A DNA stretch of 29,726 bases from Bacillota bacterium (GTDB taxonomy: Bacteria > Bacillota > Clostridia > Christensenellales > Aristaeellaceae): positions 1 to 29,726 of the forward strand of contig JAEYRW010000021.1 in the NCBI GenBank assembly GCA_023435435.1, given 5' to 3'. The notes beneath the pieces are model-generated. The model worked only from the letters and a program-made list of their open reading frames with translations, did not search any database and had not been told where the DNA came from. Shown one piece after another: positions 1 to 7,096 of the stretch (position 1 is its first letter; each line of letters opens with the position of its first letter). Position numbers and translations under genes: made by a program.

Positions 1-55
1 CCCCCGCGGGCCGTCGACGTAAAATATGGAGTTTTCGCGAAATCAATAAGGGATT

Positions 56-113
56 CGCAAGGGAAAACGTCCCTTGCGCGGGGTTGCCAACGGGCGGCGC
101 CCCCGGGGGTGCC
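56..113 (-). repeat. Dispersed two-hairpin repeat, copy A
   Basis: Read on the minus strand, this starts one base after the stop codon of the Rrf2 gene. It holds a GC-rich near-palindrome at 96-113 (arms GGCGCCCCC and GGGGGTGCC) and a second perfect 9-bp hairpin at 56-78 (CGCAAGGGA with TCCCTTGCG, loop of 5). The same arrangement recurs at 20661-20712, 21118-21160 and, cut off by the window end, at 29705-29726. Neither hairpin has a following U-tract, so it is not a classical terminator, although it may act as a 3'-end stabiliser. Bases 1-55 hold nothing I can identify. Confidence 0.6.
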
Positions 114-114
114 G

Positions 115-543
115 TCAGATCTCGTAGCTTCCTCCGTCCGCGAGGTTTGTGAGGTCGCGCAGGGAGATGCCCTCAAAATAATCGTCGGTGATTTTGTGGA
201 ATTTCTCCCACATGGGCAGGGTTTTGCATTCCCCGGCGCGCGCGCATTTCCCGCCGCCGTTTCCGAGGCAGGCGACGGGCGCGAGGGAGCCTTCGGTCAG
301 CTTGAGGATGCCGCCGACGGTGTAGTCCTCGGGTGCGCGGGTAAGCCGGTATCCGCCGCCCTTGCCCCGCAGGCCGTCGAGGTATCCCGCTTTTGTGAGC
401 ACGGAAATAATGCTTTCAAGGTATTTTTCCGAAATCTCCTGCCGCTCGGCGATGTCCCTGAGCGGTATGTACGCACCATTGTCGTGCTCCGCGAGATCAA
501 TCAACACCCTGAGGGCATAGCGTCCGCGCGTCGAAACCATCAT
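115..543 (-). CDS. Rrf2 family transcriptional regulator (IscR/CymR-like)
   Basis: This 142-residue DNA-binding regulator has an N-terminal winged helix-turn-helix (STRGRYALR near residue 4, KYLESIISVLTKAGYL near 40-55, GKGGGYRL near 60-67) typical of Rrf2 proteins. Three cysteines at about 92, 100 and 106 (C-x7-C-x5-C) sit where IscR and NsrR bind an iron-sulfur cluster, so redox or Fe-S sensing is plausible but unproven. The longer reading frame would start at 564, but AGGAGG lies inside that extension, 8 bases before the ATG at 543, so 543 is the likely start. It is divergent from the AmmeMemoRadiSam operon across about 140 bp with back-to-back promoters, so it may regulate that operon as well as itself. 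Confidence 0.9.
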   Translation of the reverse strand: MMVSTRGRYALRVLIDLAEHDNGAYIPLRDIAERQEISEKYLESIISVLTKAGYLDGLRGKGGGYRLTRAPEDYTVGGILKLTEGSLAPVACLGNGGGKCARAGECKTLPMWEKFHKITDDYFEGISLRDLTNLADGGSYEI

Positions 544-576
544 GGCAAATGCCTCCTGTCCCATAGGCTTTTTTCT

Positions 577-605
577 ATTATACCCTATTTTGGACGATTC
601 GTAAA
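577..605 (-). promoter_or_regulatory. Sigma-A-type promoter for the Rrf2 gene
   Basis: On the minus strand a perfect TATAAT (582-577) lies 17 bases from TTTACG (605-600). It points at the Rrf2 gene, giving a short leader of roughly 30 bases before the RBS. Confidence 0.65.
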
Positions 606-615
606 TGGATGAAGC

Positions 616-644
616 TTTACCGCCCGACCGGGGAATGTTATAAT
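616..644 (+). promoter_or_regulatory. Sigma-A-type promoter for the AmmeMemoRadiSam operon
   Basis: TTTACC at 616-621, a 17-base spacer and TATAAT at 639-644, with an extended -10 TG (TGT before TATAAT). It points at the gene starting at 681. Its -35 box lies about 11 bp beyond the divergent Rrf2 -35 box, so one bound regulator could affect both. Confidence 0.65.
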
Positions 645-680
645 AAGCGCGTAAATTGCGTTATTTTGGGAGGTGTGATC

Positions 681-2063
681 ATGTCCGTTCTCGCGGCGTT
701 CGCGGTTCCGCATCCGCCCATCATGCGTCCGGAGATTGGCCGGGGCGAGGAGAAGGCCATGGGGAGAACCATCGACGCCTATCGCGCGGCAATGCGGCGC
801 GCAGCCGAGTACCGCCCCGATACCGTCGTCGTGACGACCCCGCACAGCATCCTTTACTCAGACTACTTTCATATATCGCCCGGTGCTTCCGCGGAGGGGG
901 ACTTTTCTTCGTTCCGTGCCCCGCGTCTCAAGGTTTCCGCGCGGTACGACGAGGCGTTTGCACGCGCGCTTACGGACCTTTGCGACCGGGAGGCGCTTCC
1001 GGCGGGCACGCTGGGCGAAAAAGATCCGCGGCTCGACCACGGCACAATGCTGCCTCTTTTGGCTCTGGATGAATTTTTGCCCGATTACCGGGTGGTTCGC
1101 GCCTCCCTCTCCGGGCTCCCGCCCGCCGACCATTACCGGCTCGGGATGCTCATCGCGCGCACGGCGGAGGCCCTCGACAGGCGCGTGGTCGTCATTGCCA
1201 GCGGCGATTTGTCCCACAAGCTGAAGGAGGACGGCCCGTATGGCTTCGTGCCGGAAGGCCCGGAATTCGACCGGCTGACGACAGAGGCCCTGGAAAAGGC
1301 GGACTTCCTGTCTCTGCTTTCCATGGACCCTGACCTTTCCGAGGCGGCGGGGGAGTGCGGGCTGCGTTCCCTATGGATTATGGCAGGCGCGCTGGACAAA
1401 AAGGCCGTCAAGCCGGAACTTTTGTCCTACGAGGGTCCATTCGGGGTGGGCTATGCAGTCGCCGCGTTCGAGGTCACCGGGGATTGTCCGGCGCGCGACG
1501 TGGGCGCGCAGTTCGAGGTTTGGAGAAAAGCGGAGCTGGCGGTGCGCAAGGCAAAGGAGGACGCGTATGTGCGCCTCGCGCGGCTTTCGCTGGAAACATA
1601 TGTGACCACGGGCCGCACCGTGGATTTGCCGCCGGGACTTCCGGGCGCGCTTCTCAACGACCGCGCGGGCGCGTTCGTCTCGCTTCACAAGCACGGCGCG
1701 CTGCGGGGCTGCATCGGCACCGTCGAGCCCGTCCAAAAGAGCCTGGCCCTGGAAATCATTAAAAACGCCGTGTCCGCCGCCCACGACCCGCGCTTTGAGC
1801 CCGTCGCGCCCGAGGAGCTTCCCGACATCGTGTACAGCGTGGATGTGCTGGGCGCCGCGGCGTCAATCCGCTCCGAGGCGGAGCTCGACGTGAAACGCTT
1901 TGGCGTCATCGTCACGGACGGCCTTCGGCGCGGGTTGCTCCTGCCCGATCTGCCCGGGGTGGCGACGCCTCATGCGCAGGTGGAGATCGCGCGCAAGAAA
2001 GCGGGCATCGGCCCCAACGCCAAGGTCATGCTCAGCCGCTTCGAGGTGGTGCGCCACACATGA
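681..2063 (+). CDS. AmmeMemoRadiSam system fused MEMO (LigB-like) and AMMECR1 protein
   Basis: This 460-residue protein joins two families that are often separate genes. Residues 1 to about 265 resemble the MEMO/class III extradiol-dioxygenase fold: PHPP (His11), TPHS (His55), DHG (His120) and GDLSH (His179) are candidate metal-ligand regions. Residues about 275-460 form an AMMECR1 domain with the signature LRGCIGT near residue 350. It is the first gene of the operon and overlaps the radical SAM gene by ATGA. The start at 681 is chosen because GGGAGG precedes it by about 7 bases; the open frame continues upstream to 609 without another good RBS. The biochemical role of this family is not established. 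A link to radical-mediated RNA or protein modification is only a hypothesis. Confidence 0.88.
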   Translation: MSVLAAFAVPHPPIMRPEIGRGEEKAMGRTIDAYRAAMRRAAEYRPDTVVVTTPHSILYSDYFHISPGASAEGDFSSFRAPRLKVSARYDEAFARALTDLCDREALPAGTLGEKDPRLDHGTMLPLLALDEFLPDYRVVRASLSGLPPADHYRLGMLIARTAEALDRRVVVIASGDLSHKLKEDGPYGFVPEGPEFDRLTTEALEKADFLSLLSMDPDLSEAAGECGLRSLWIMAGALDKKAVKPELLSYEGPFGVGYAVAAFEVTGDCPARDVGAQFEVWRKAELAVRKAKEDAYVRLARLSLETYVTTGRTVDLPPGLPGALLNDRAGAFVSLHKHGALRGCIGTVEPVQKSLALEIIKNAVSAAHDPRFEPVAPEELPDIVYSVDVLGAAASIRSEAELDVKRFGVIVTDGLRRGLLLPDLPGVATPHAQVEIARKKAGIGPNAKVMLSRFEVVRHT

Positions 2064-2875
2064 AAGCCGTTTGCGGAACTTGCCCTCACGCCTGCGCGCT
2101 GGAGCCGGGGCAGGTCGGTCTCTGCGGCGCGCGGACGAACGTCGGGGGAACCGTCACGTGCACAGCCTACGGCCGGGTCTCCGCGCGCAACCTCGACCCC
2201 ATTGAAAAAAAGCCGCTTAGGCGGTTCATGCCCGGTGCGCACATTCTCTCCGTGGGCGGCTTCGGCTGCAACATGCGCTGCCCATTCTGCCAAAATCACG
2301 AAATCTCCACGGAAAGGCCTGACGACGGCGCGCCCTACGTCGCCCCGGAGGAGCTCGTCCGGCATGCGCGGCGCATCCCGGGCAATGTCGGCGTCGCCTA
2401 CACGTACAACGAGCCCCTCGTGTGCTGGGAATACGTGCGCGACTGCGGAAAGCTCATCCGCGCCGCGGGGCTGAAAAACGTGCTGGTGACAAACGGCATG
2501 GCAAACCCGCCCGTGCTGGAGGAAATCCTGCCGTACATGGACGCCATGAACGTCGACCTCAAGGGATTCACGCAGGAATATTACAACTGGTTGGGTGGCG
2601 ATCTCGGGACGGTAAGGCGCTTCATTGCCCGCGCCGCCGAAGCGTGCCATGTGGAGCTCACGACCCTCGTCGTGCCGGGACGGAACGATTCCGAGGCGGA
2701 GATGGGGGAGGCGGCGGAATGGATCGCTTCCCTCGATCCAGAAATCCCGCTGCACATCACGCGCTATTTTCCCATGTACCGGGAAAGCGCGCCGCCCACG
2801 CCCGTTCGAACCATCGAGCGGCTGGTTGCGGTTGCCCACAGACATTTATTGTACGTCTACCCGGGCAATTTGTAG
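2060..2875 (+). CDS. amrS: AmmeMemoRadiSam system radical SAM enzyme
   Basis: This 271-residue enzyme has the radical SAM cluster motif C-x3-C-x2-C (Cys70, Cys74, Cys77, in CNMRCPFC), followed by the TYNEP and NVLVTNGM segments typical of the pyruvate-formate-lyase-activating-enzyme-like branch. An N-terminal Cys set (CGTCPHAC, then CGAR) is characteristic of AmrS proteins. Expected chemistry is reductive cleavage of S-adenosylmethionine to a 5'-deoxyadenosyl radical; the substrate is unknown. Its ATG overlaps the stop of the MEMO-AMMECR1 gene (ATGA), so the two are translationally coupled. Length is slightly short for the family (often 290-340 residues), with no internal motif obviously missing. 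Confidence 0.9.
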   Translation: MKAVCGTCPHACALEPGQVGLCGARTNVGGTVTCTAYGRVSARNLDPIEKKPLRRFMPGAHILSVGGFGCNMRCPFCQNHEISTERPDDGAPYVAPEELVRHARRIPGNVGVAYTYNEPLVCWEYVRDCGKLIRAAGLKNVLVTNGMANPPVLEEILPYMDAMNVDLKGFTQEYYNWLGGDLGTVRRFIARAAEACHVELTTLVVPGRNDSEAEMGEAAEWIASLDPEIPLHITRYFPMYRESAPPTPVRTIERLVAVAHRHLLYVYPGNL

Positions 2876-2905
2876 GCGGAAGCGGGGCGGCGCGGTGATC
2901 CGTGC

Positions 2906-2938
2906 CGACGCTCAGGTCCCCGTTGTGAGCGTCGTTTT
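2906..2938 (+). terminator. Probable intrinsic terminator of the AmmeMemoRadiSam operon
   Basis: Perfect 9-bp inverted repeat CGACGCTCA (2906-2914) and TGAGCGTCG (2926-2934), 11-base loop, then TTTT. The T-run is short, so efficiency is uncertain. The left arm includes the stop codon of the convergent GNAT gene. Confidence 0.5.
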
Positions 2939-3451
2939 CAAGAGATATCGTTCCATGCCCTCGTCGCCATGCGCGTTTCGTTCAAACGCGCCGCCGCAGG
3001 CGAGGATCGTTCGCCTGCTCGCCTGATTCGCGCGGTTGCACGTCAGCACGGCGCTCTCAATCCCGCGCGCGGCGCATTTGGAAAGGCACTCTTTCAGCAT
3101 GGCCTTTGCGTAACCCTTGCGGCGTTCGGAGGGCCGCACCGAAAATCCGATCTCTCCCGCATACTCCCCGAGCGCTGCGTCGTCCGTGCGGCGAAAGTTG
3201 ATCATTCCGACGACGCGCTCGTCGTCTGCGCGCACACAAAGATACTGGTCGTACGCGGTCCACGAAGACGCGGCGATTTCGTGATTCTCGAGTGCGCGAT
3301 TGTAGGAGAGCCACGAAAGCGGGTCGTCAAAATGCTGGAGCGCGCAGTCGCCGTGGAATTCGCCGCCTGTGTCCATGAACTCTTGTCTGTACGCGCGAAT
3401 TTCCTCCGCGTATTCCGCGGCAGGTTTGACGAGATGCAATCCGGTATCCAT
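2912..3451 (-). CDS. GNAT family N-acetyltransferase
   Basis: A 179-residue acetyl-CoA-dependent acyltransferase of the GNAT superfamily. The central segment GEIGFSVRPSERRKGYAKAML around residues 98-118 is motif A, with the R-x-x-G-Y/x-A pyrophosphate-binding loop. It is preceded by VVGMINFRR (beta 4) and followed by LTCNRANQASRRTI (motif B, with Asn and Ser typical of RimJ/PhnO-like members). The substrate cannot be predicted. It lies 21 bases downstream of the P-type ATPase stop on the same strand and is probably read from the same transcript, with no obvious functional link. Confidence 0.88.
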   Translation of the reverse strand: MDTGLHLVKPAAEYAEEIRAYRQEFMDTGGEFHGDCALQHFDDPLSWLSYNRALENHEIAASSWTAYDQYLCVRADDERVVGMINFRRTDDAALGEYAGEIGFSVRPSERRKGYAKAMLKECLSKCAARGIESAVLTCNRANQASRRTILACGGAFERNAHGDEGMERYLLKTTLTTGT

Positions 3452-3472
3452 TTAAATCAAATCTCTTTCAGT

Positions 3473-6112
3473 TCAGTTGTATGACTGCCCTTTGCCCAGC
3501 GACCTTTGAAGCAGTTTCACAATCTCCACCAGCGGCACGATGGACACCGCCAGCCCCAGCGCGATGGCGTATTCCCCGAGGCTGATCTCGGTGAATCCGA
3601 ACGCGGTGCGCAGGAACGGCACATAGATGACCGCCGCCGTTAAAATGAGCGCCGTCAGGCACGCGCCTATGAGGTACCAGTTGGGCGTTGGAATCCGGAA
3701 CAGAGAACCGCGCTGGGCGCGCATGTTGAGCGCCTGGAATGCCTCCGCCATGGACATGGTGAGAAACGCCATGGTCATGCCGTCGGGGCTTCCCGCGATT
3801 TCCCAGAGCCCGGACTCGATCCGGTGGCCGACGAAATAGGCCAGGAGCGTCAGAACCGCCACCAGCAGGCCCTGATACGCGATGTCGAGCCCCACGCCGC
3901 CCGCGAAGATGCCCTCGGACGGGTCGCGCGGGGGCTTCGACATGGCGTCCTTTTCGCCCTTTTCGAGGCCCAGCGCCAGGGCGGGCAGCGAATCCGTAAT
4001 GAGGTTGATCCAGAGGATGTGCGCGGGCTTGAGGATCACGAAGCCCAGCATGGTGGCCGCGAAGATCGCCACCACCTCGGAAAGATTCGAGGACAGCAGG
4101 AACTGCACCGCCTTTTTGATGTTTAAATAGATGGTGCGCCCCTCCTCGACGGCGGCGACGATGGTTGCGAAGTTGTCGTCCGCGAGGATCATGTCCGCGA
4201 CATTCTTGGTGACGTCGGTACCGGTGATGCCCATGCCGATGCCGATGTCTGCGGCCTTGATGCTGGGCGCGTCGTTGACGCCGTCCCCCGTCATGGCGGT
4301 TACCTTTCCGCGCTTTTTCCATGCGTTCACGATGCGCACCTTGTGCTCGGGCTGTACCCGGGCGTACACCCGGTAGCGGTCGATGGCCTTTTCGAGTTCT
4401 TCGTCGCTCATGCCGTCCAGCGCCCGTCCCATGATTGCCTGATTCGCGTCCGATAGGACGCCCAGTTCCTTTGCGATGGCCACCGCCGTGTCGATGTGGT
4501 CGCCGGTGATCATCACCACCGCCACGCCCGCGGAGAAACACTTGTCCACGGCTGCCTTTACCTCGGGCCGCACCGGGTCGATCATGCCCATGAGCCCCGC
4601 GAATACCATGTCCTTTTCCAGCGCTTCCGGGGCCGCGTCCTCCGGCAAGTCTTCGTGGTCCCGGTACGCCGCGGCGAGTACGCGCAGCGCGCGATCGGCC
4701 ATGGCCTTGTTGCGGGCCATGATTTCCCGCCGTCTTTCGTCCGTCATGGGCTGAATGCCCTCATCGGACAGGTATGAGGCGCAGCGCGCCAGAATCTCGT
4801 CCGGCGCGCCCTTGGTATACTGCACAAATTTGTCCCCGTGGGCGTGCACGGTGGACATCATCTTGCGCACGCTGTCGAAGGGCGCTTCCGCGGCGCGGGG
4901 GTATTCGGCCTTTAAATCAAGCTTGTTCAGCCCGCCTTTGGCCGCGTATTCCACCAGGGCGCACTCGGTGGGCTCGCCCACCGCGCGGCCGTCGTCTCCC
5001 ATCTCCGCGTCGGAGGCGAGGGCCATGGCGCGCTTCATGAGGGCGGCGTCCGCCGCCCATTCCTCCACCACGGTCATGCGGTTCTGGGTAAGCGTGCCTG
5101 TCTTGTCCGAACAGATGACCTGGGCGCAACCGAGGGTTTCGACGGCGGTCAGGCGGCGGATCACGGCGTTGCGCCTGCTCATGCGCGTGACGCCGATGGA
5201 GAGCACGATGGTCACCACCGCAGCGAGCCCTTCCGGCACCGCCGCCACCGCGAGACTCACCGCCATGACGAAGGTGTCGAGCACCACGGAGGCCGAGAAC
5301 GACCCGGCGCGCAAAATGCCGGTGGCGAAGATCACCACGCTGATGCCAAGCACAATGTAGGTCAACACGCGGCTGAGCGCGGAAAGCTTCTTTTGAAGCG
5401 GCGTCTTTTCGTCCTCAACCTGGGTGAGCGCGCCCGCGATCTTGCCCATTTCGGTGGCCATGCCCGTGCCCGTGACGACCGCCTTGCCGCGTCCGTAGAC
5501 CACGGCGGAGCCCATGTATGCCATGTTCGCGCGATCGCCCAGGGACAGCTCTTGTCCCGCCGGGAACGCGTCCGCCGTCTTGTCCGCCGGCACGCTTTCG
5601 CCCGTGAGTGCCGCCTCCTCGATTTTGAGGGATGCGGCTTCGATGATCCGCGCGTCCGCGGGCACGGCGTCGCCCGCCTCGAGCACCACCACGTCGCCGG
5701 GGACGATTTCCTCGGAGGGGATCACCGTCACCTGTCCGTCGCGCAGCGCCTTCGAGGTGGCCGCGGTCATGACCTTCAGCGCCTCGATGGCTTCCTCCGC
5801 CTTGCTTTCCTGCACGACGCCCATCACCGCGTTCAATAGCACCACCGCGAGGATGATGAACACGTCCGCGTGGGATTCGCCCGAATAACTTGCCGTCACC
5901 GCGCTCAGGGCCGCCGCCGCGAGCAGCACCCAGATCATGGGATCGGCAAACTGCCGGAGGAAGCGCTGAAGGAGCGTCGTCTTCTTTCCTTCGGCCAGTC
6001 TGTTTTTGCCCCCTGATTCCAGCCTTTTCGCCGCCTCCGCGCCGGAAAGGCCGTCCCGGTCCGAGGAAAGCGCGTCCAGAACCGCTTGGACGTCCCTGTC
6101 GTAGTAACTCAT
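3473..6112 (-). CDS. P-type Ca2+/Mn2+-transporting ATPase (PacL/PMCA-like)
   Basis: An 879-residue cation-exporting P2-type ATPase. Visible landmarks, in order: an N-terminal cation-ATPase domain; LTGES in the actuator domain; VPEGL in membrane helix 4; the phosphorylated Asp in DKTGT at about residue 336; KGAPDE in the nucleotide-binding domain; MITGDH and TGDGVNDAP in the phosphorylation domain; and NLITDSLPALALG in helix 6, with the Asn and Asp that bind Ca2+ in SERCA-type pumps. The C-terminal half carries the remaining helices. Length matches the family. The longer frame would start at 6142, but GAAAGGGA lies just before the ATG at 6112, and the bases upstream form a leader terminator. 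Metal specificity (Ca2+ versus Mn2+) is open; the leader points to metal control. Confidence 0.93.
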   Translation of the reverse strand: MSYYDRDVQAVLDALSSDRDGLSGAEAAKRLESGGKNRLAEGKKTTLLQRFLRQFADPMIWVLLAAAALSAVTASYSGESHADVFIILAVVLLNAVMGVVQESKAEEAIEALKVMTAATSKALRDGQVTVIPSEEIVPGDVVVLEAGDAVPADARIIEAASLKIEEAALTGESVPADKTADAFPAGQELSLGDRANMAYMGSAVVYGRGKAVVTGTGMATEMGKIAGALTQVEDEKTPLQKKLSALSRVLTYIVLGISVVIFATGILRAGSFSASVVLDTFVMAVSLAVAAVPEGLAAVVTIVLSIGVTRMSRRNAVIRRLTAVETLGCAQVICSDKTGTLTQNRMTVVEEWAADAALMKRAMALASDAEMGDDGRAVGEPTECALVEYAAKGGLNKLDLKAEYPRAAEAPFDSVRKMMSTVHAHGDKFVQYTKGAPDEILARCASYLSDEGIQPMTDERRREIMARNKAMADRALRVLAAAYRDHEDLPEDAAPEALEKDMVFAGLMGMIDPVRPEVKAAVDKCFSAGVAVVMITGDHIDTAVAIAKELGVLSDANQAIMGRALDGMSDEELEKAIDRYRVYARVQPEHKVRIVNAWKKRGKVTAMTGDGVNDAPSIKAADIGIGMGITGTDVTKNVADMILADDNFATIVAAVEEGRTIYLNIKKAVQFLLSSNLSEVVAIFAATMLGFVILKPAHILWINLITDSLPALALGLEKGEKDAMSKPPRDPSEGIFAGGVGLDIAYQGLLVAVLTLLAYFVGHRIESGLWEIAGSPDGMTMAFLTMSMAEAFQALNMRAQRGSLFRIPTPNWYLIGACLTALILTAAVIYVPFLRTAFGFTEISLGEYAIALGLAVSIVPLVEIVKLLQRSLGKGQSYN

Positions 6113-6250
6113 CACAATTCCCTTTCTTGTAAAAAAACCCATATACAGCGGCGCTGTACATGAGTCTCATTCATTAAGACAAGCCAGACCCCGCCGGGGC
6201 CATGCATGTCGACCTGCCACGCACATGCGCAAACGACTCCCCCATGAAAA
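6113..6250 (-). ncRNA. Structured 5' leader of the ATPase gene, candidate metal riboswitch (yybP-ykoY-like)
   Basis: About 140 untranslated bases lie between the minus-strand promoter and the ATPase RBS. The 5' part reads CATGGG (6246-6241) followed by GGAGTCG. Its 3' partner CTCATG (6164-6159) is preceded by GAGA. This resembles the yybP-ykoY Mn2+ riboswitch frame, in which a P1 helix is flanked by GGAGUAG on the 5' side and CAAGA on the 3' side. A strong internal hairpin (GGCCCC with GGGGTC) lies near 6190-6205. The 3' strand of P1 shares CATG (6162-6159) with the 5' arm of a terminator just downstream, so the two are mutually exclusive. The class assignment is by partial motif match only; the competing-helix logic is read directly. 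Confidence 0.5.
6131..6162 (-). terminator. Leader intrinsic terminator upstream of the P-type ATPase
   Basis: On the minus strand a 10-bp stem, CATGTACAGC with GCTGTATATG (one G-U pair) and a 3-base loop at 6162-6140, is followed by seven Ts (6137-6131). It lies about 20 bases before the ATPase ATG, in the leader rather than after a gene, so it is an attenuator-type element. Confidence 0.8.
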
Positions 6251-6257
6251 CGGAGTC

Positions 6258-6286
6258 AGTTTACCATATCCTTCCCATCTTGTCAA
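6258..6286 (-). promoter_or_regulatory. Sigma-A-type promoter for the ATPase-GNAT operon
   Basis: On the minus strand a perfect TTGACA (6286-6281), a 17-base spacer and TAAACT (6263-6258). The transcript would start near 6251, just before the candidate riboswitch P1. Confidence 0.7.
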
Positions 6287-6331
6287 CGCGGCGCGCGTCA
6301 AATGTCGGGATCGGCCGCTCATGTGTCCTTG

Positions 6332-6360
6332 TTGACATCTTTCCCCGATCCGGATAGAAT
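6332..6360 (+). promoter_or_regulatory. Sigma-A-type promoter for the nucleosidase operon
   Basis: TTGACA at 6332-6337, a 17-base spacer and TAGAAT at 6355-6360. It is 26 bases upstream of the ATG at 6386, with GGGAGG between. It is divergent from the ATPase promoter. Confidence 0.8.
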
Positions 6361-6385
6361 GGGGTGGTGCTGTGGGAGGTATGAT

Positions 6386-7096
6386 ATGGCAAAAATCATT
6401 GTGCAGGGCGCGATGCTGCGCGAAGTCGATCTGCTCGTGGAGGCGCACCCCGGGGGAACGTGGGTCGAGCATGCCGGGTACGCGTTTTATGAAGCGGGCG
6501 ATCTGGTGATCGCGCACACGCGCGTGGGGATCATGAACGCGGCGATTTCGACCATGGAGGCAATCCGCGTTTACGCGCCCGCGTGCGTGGTCAACCAGGG
6601 CGCGGCGGGGAGCGCGAAGCGGGAGCTGCGCGTTTGCGACTTGGTGATCGGGCTTGATTCCGCTTACATCAACGACCTGCGCACGCCGCCCCGGGAAGCC
6701 GGCGCGGGCAGCGACGCGCTCTTATGGCACGCCGGCACCCAATATGCCGAGCGTCCGTCCGCGGACCAACGCCTCGTCGCCCTCGCCCGAAAAACACCCT
6801 ACGGCGCAGGCCGCGTATTTTTTGGCACGATGGGCGCGGGGGATATGTTTTCCCGCGAGGCGGACCGCATCGACCAGCTTCATGGATGGCACGGCCATCT
6901 GTGTGAGGACATGGAGTCGGCGGCGGTCTACCGGGCGTGCGCGGCGTGCGGCGTGCCCGTCATCGGCATCCGCGCCATCTCCAACAACGAATTGACGGGC
7001 CAGACCGACGACAAGGAGCTCTACCGCACGGCGGAGGTGGCGGCGCAGAATTTCGTGGAAAGCTATCTCGAACGGCTCCGGGAGGAATTCAGATGA
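6386..7096 (+). CDS. Nucleoside phosphorylase superfamily protein, MTA/SAH nucleosidase-like
   Basis: A 236-residue member of the purine nucleoside phosphorylase/MTAN fold. The N-terminus (GAMLREV) matches the MTAN GAMEEEV segment and keeps the Glu that activates water (Glu13 here). NQGAAGS near residue 70 and DMESAA (Glu177), which contacts the ribose, are also present. The expected general-acid Asp of RAISD is Asn (RAISN, Asn200), which in related enzymes would favour a 6-oxopurine or abolish adenine nucleosidase activity. GGAGG lies 6 bases before this ATG but only 1 base before an out-of-frame ATG at 6381, which settles the start. It overlaps the dehydrogenase gene by ATGA. MTA/SAH hydrolysis is therefore uncertain; a hypoxanthine- or guanine-nucleoside hydrolase is the alternative. 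Confidence 0.82.
   Translation: MAKIIVQGAMLREVDLLVEAHPGGTWVEHAGYAFYEAGDLVIAHTRVGIMNAAISTMEAIRVYAPACVVNQGAAGSAKRELRVCDLVIGLDSAYINDLRTPPREAGAGSDALLWHAGTQYAERPSADQRLVALARKTPYGAGRVFFGTMGAGDMFSREADRIDQLHGWHGHLCEDMESAAVYRACAACGVPVIGIRAISNNELTGQTDDKELYRTAEVAAQNFVESYLERLREEFR

Noticed and set aside
6190..6240. NiCo (czcD) or Mg2+ (M-box) riboswitch in the ATPase leader
   Set aside because: The conserved bases I know for those classes are not visible. Only the P1-flanking pattern resembles yybP-ykoY.
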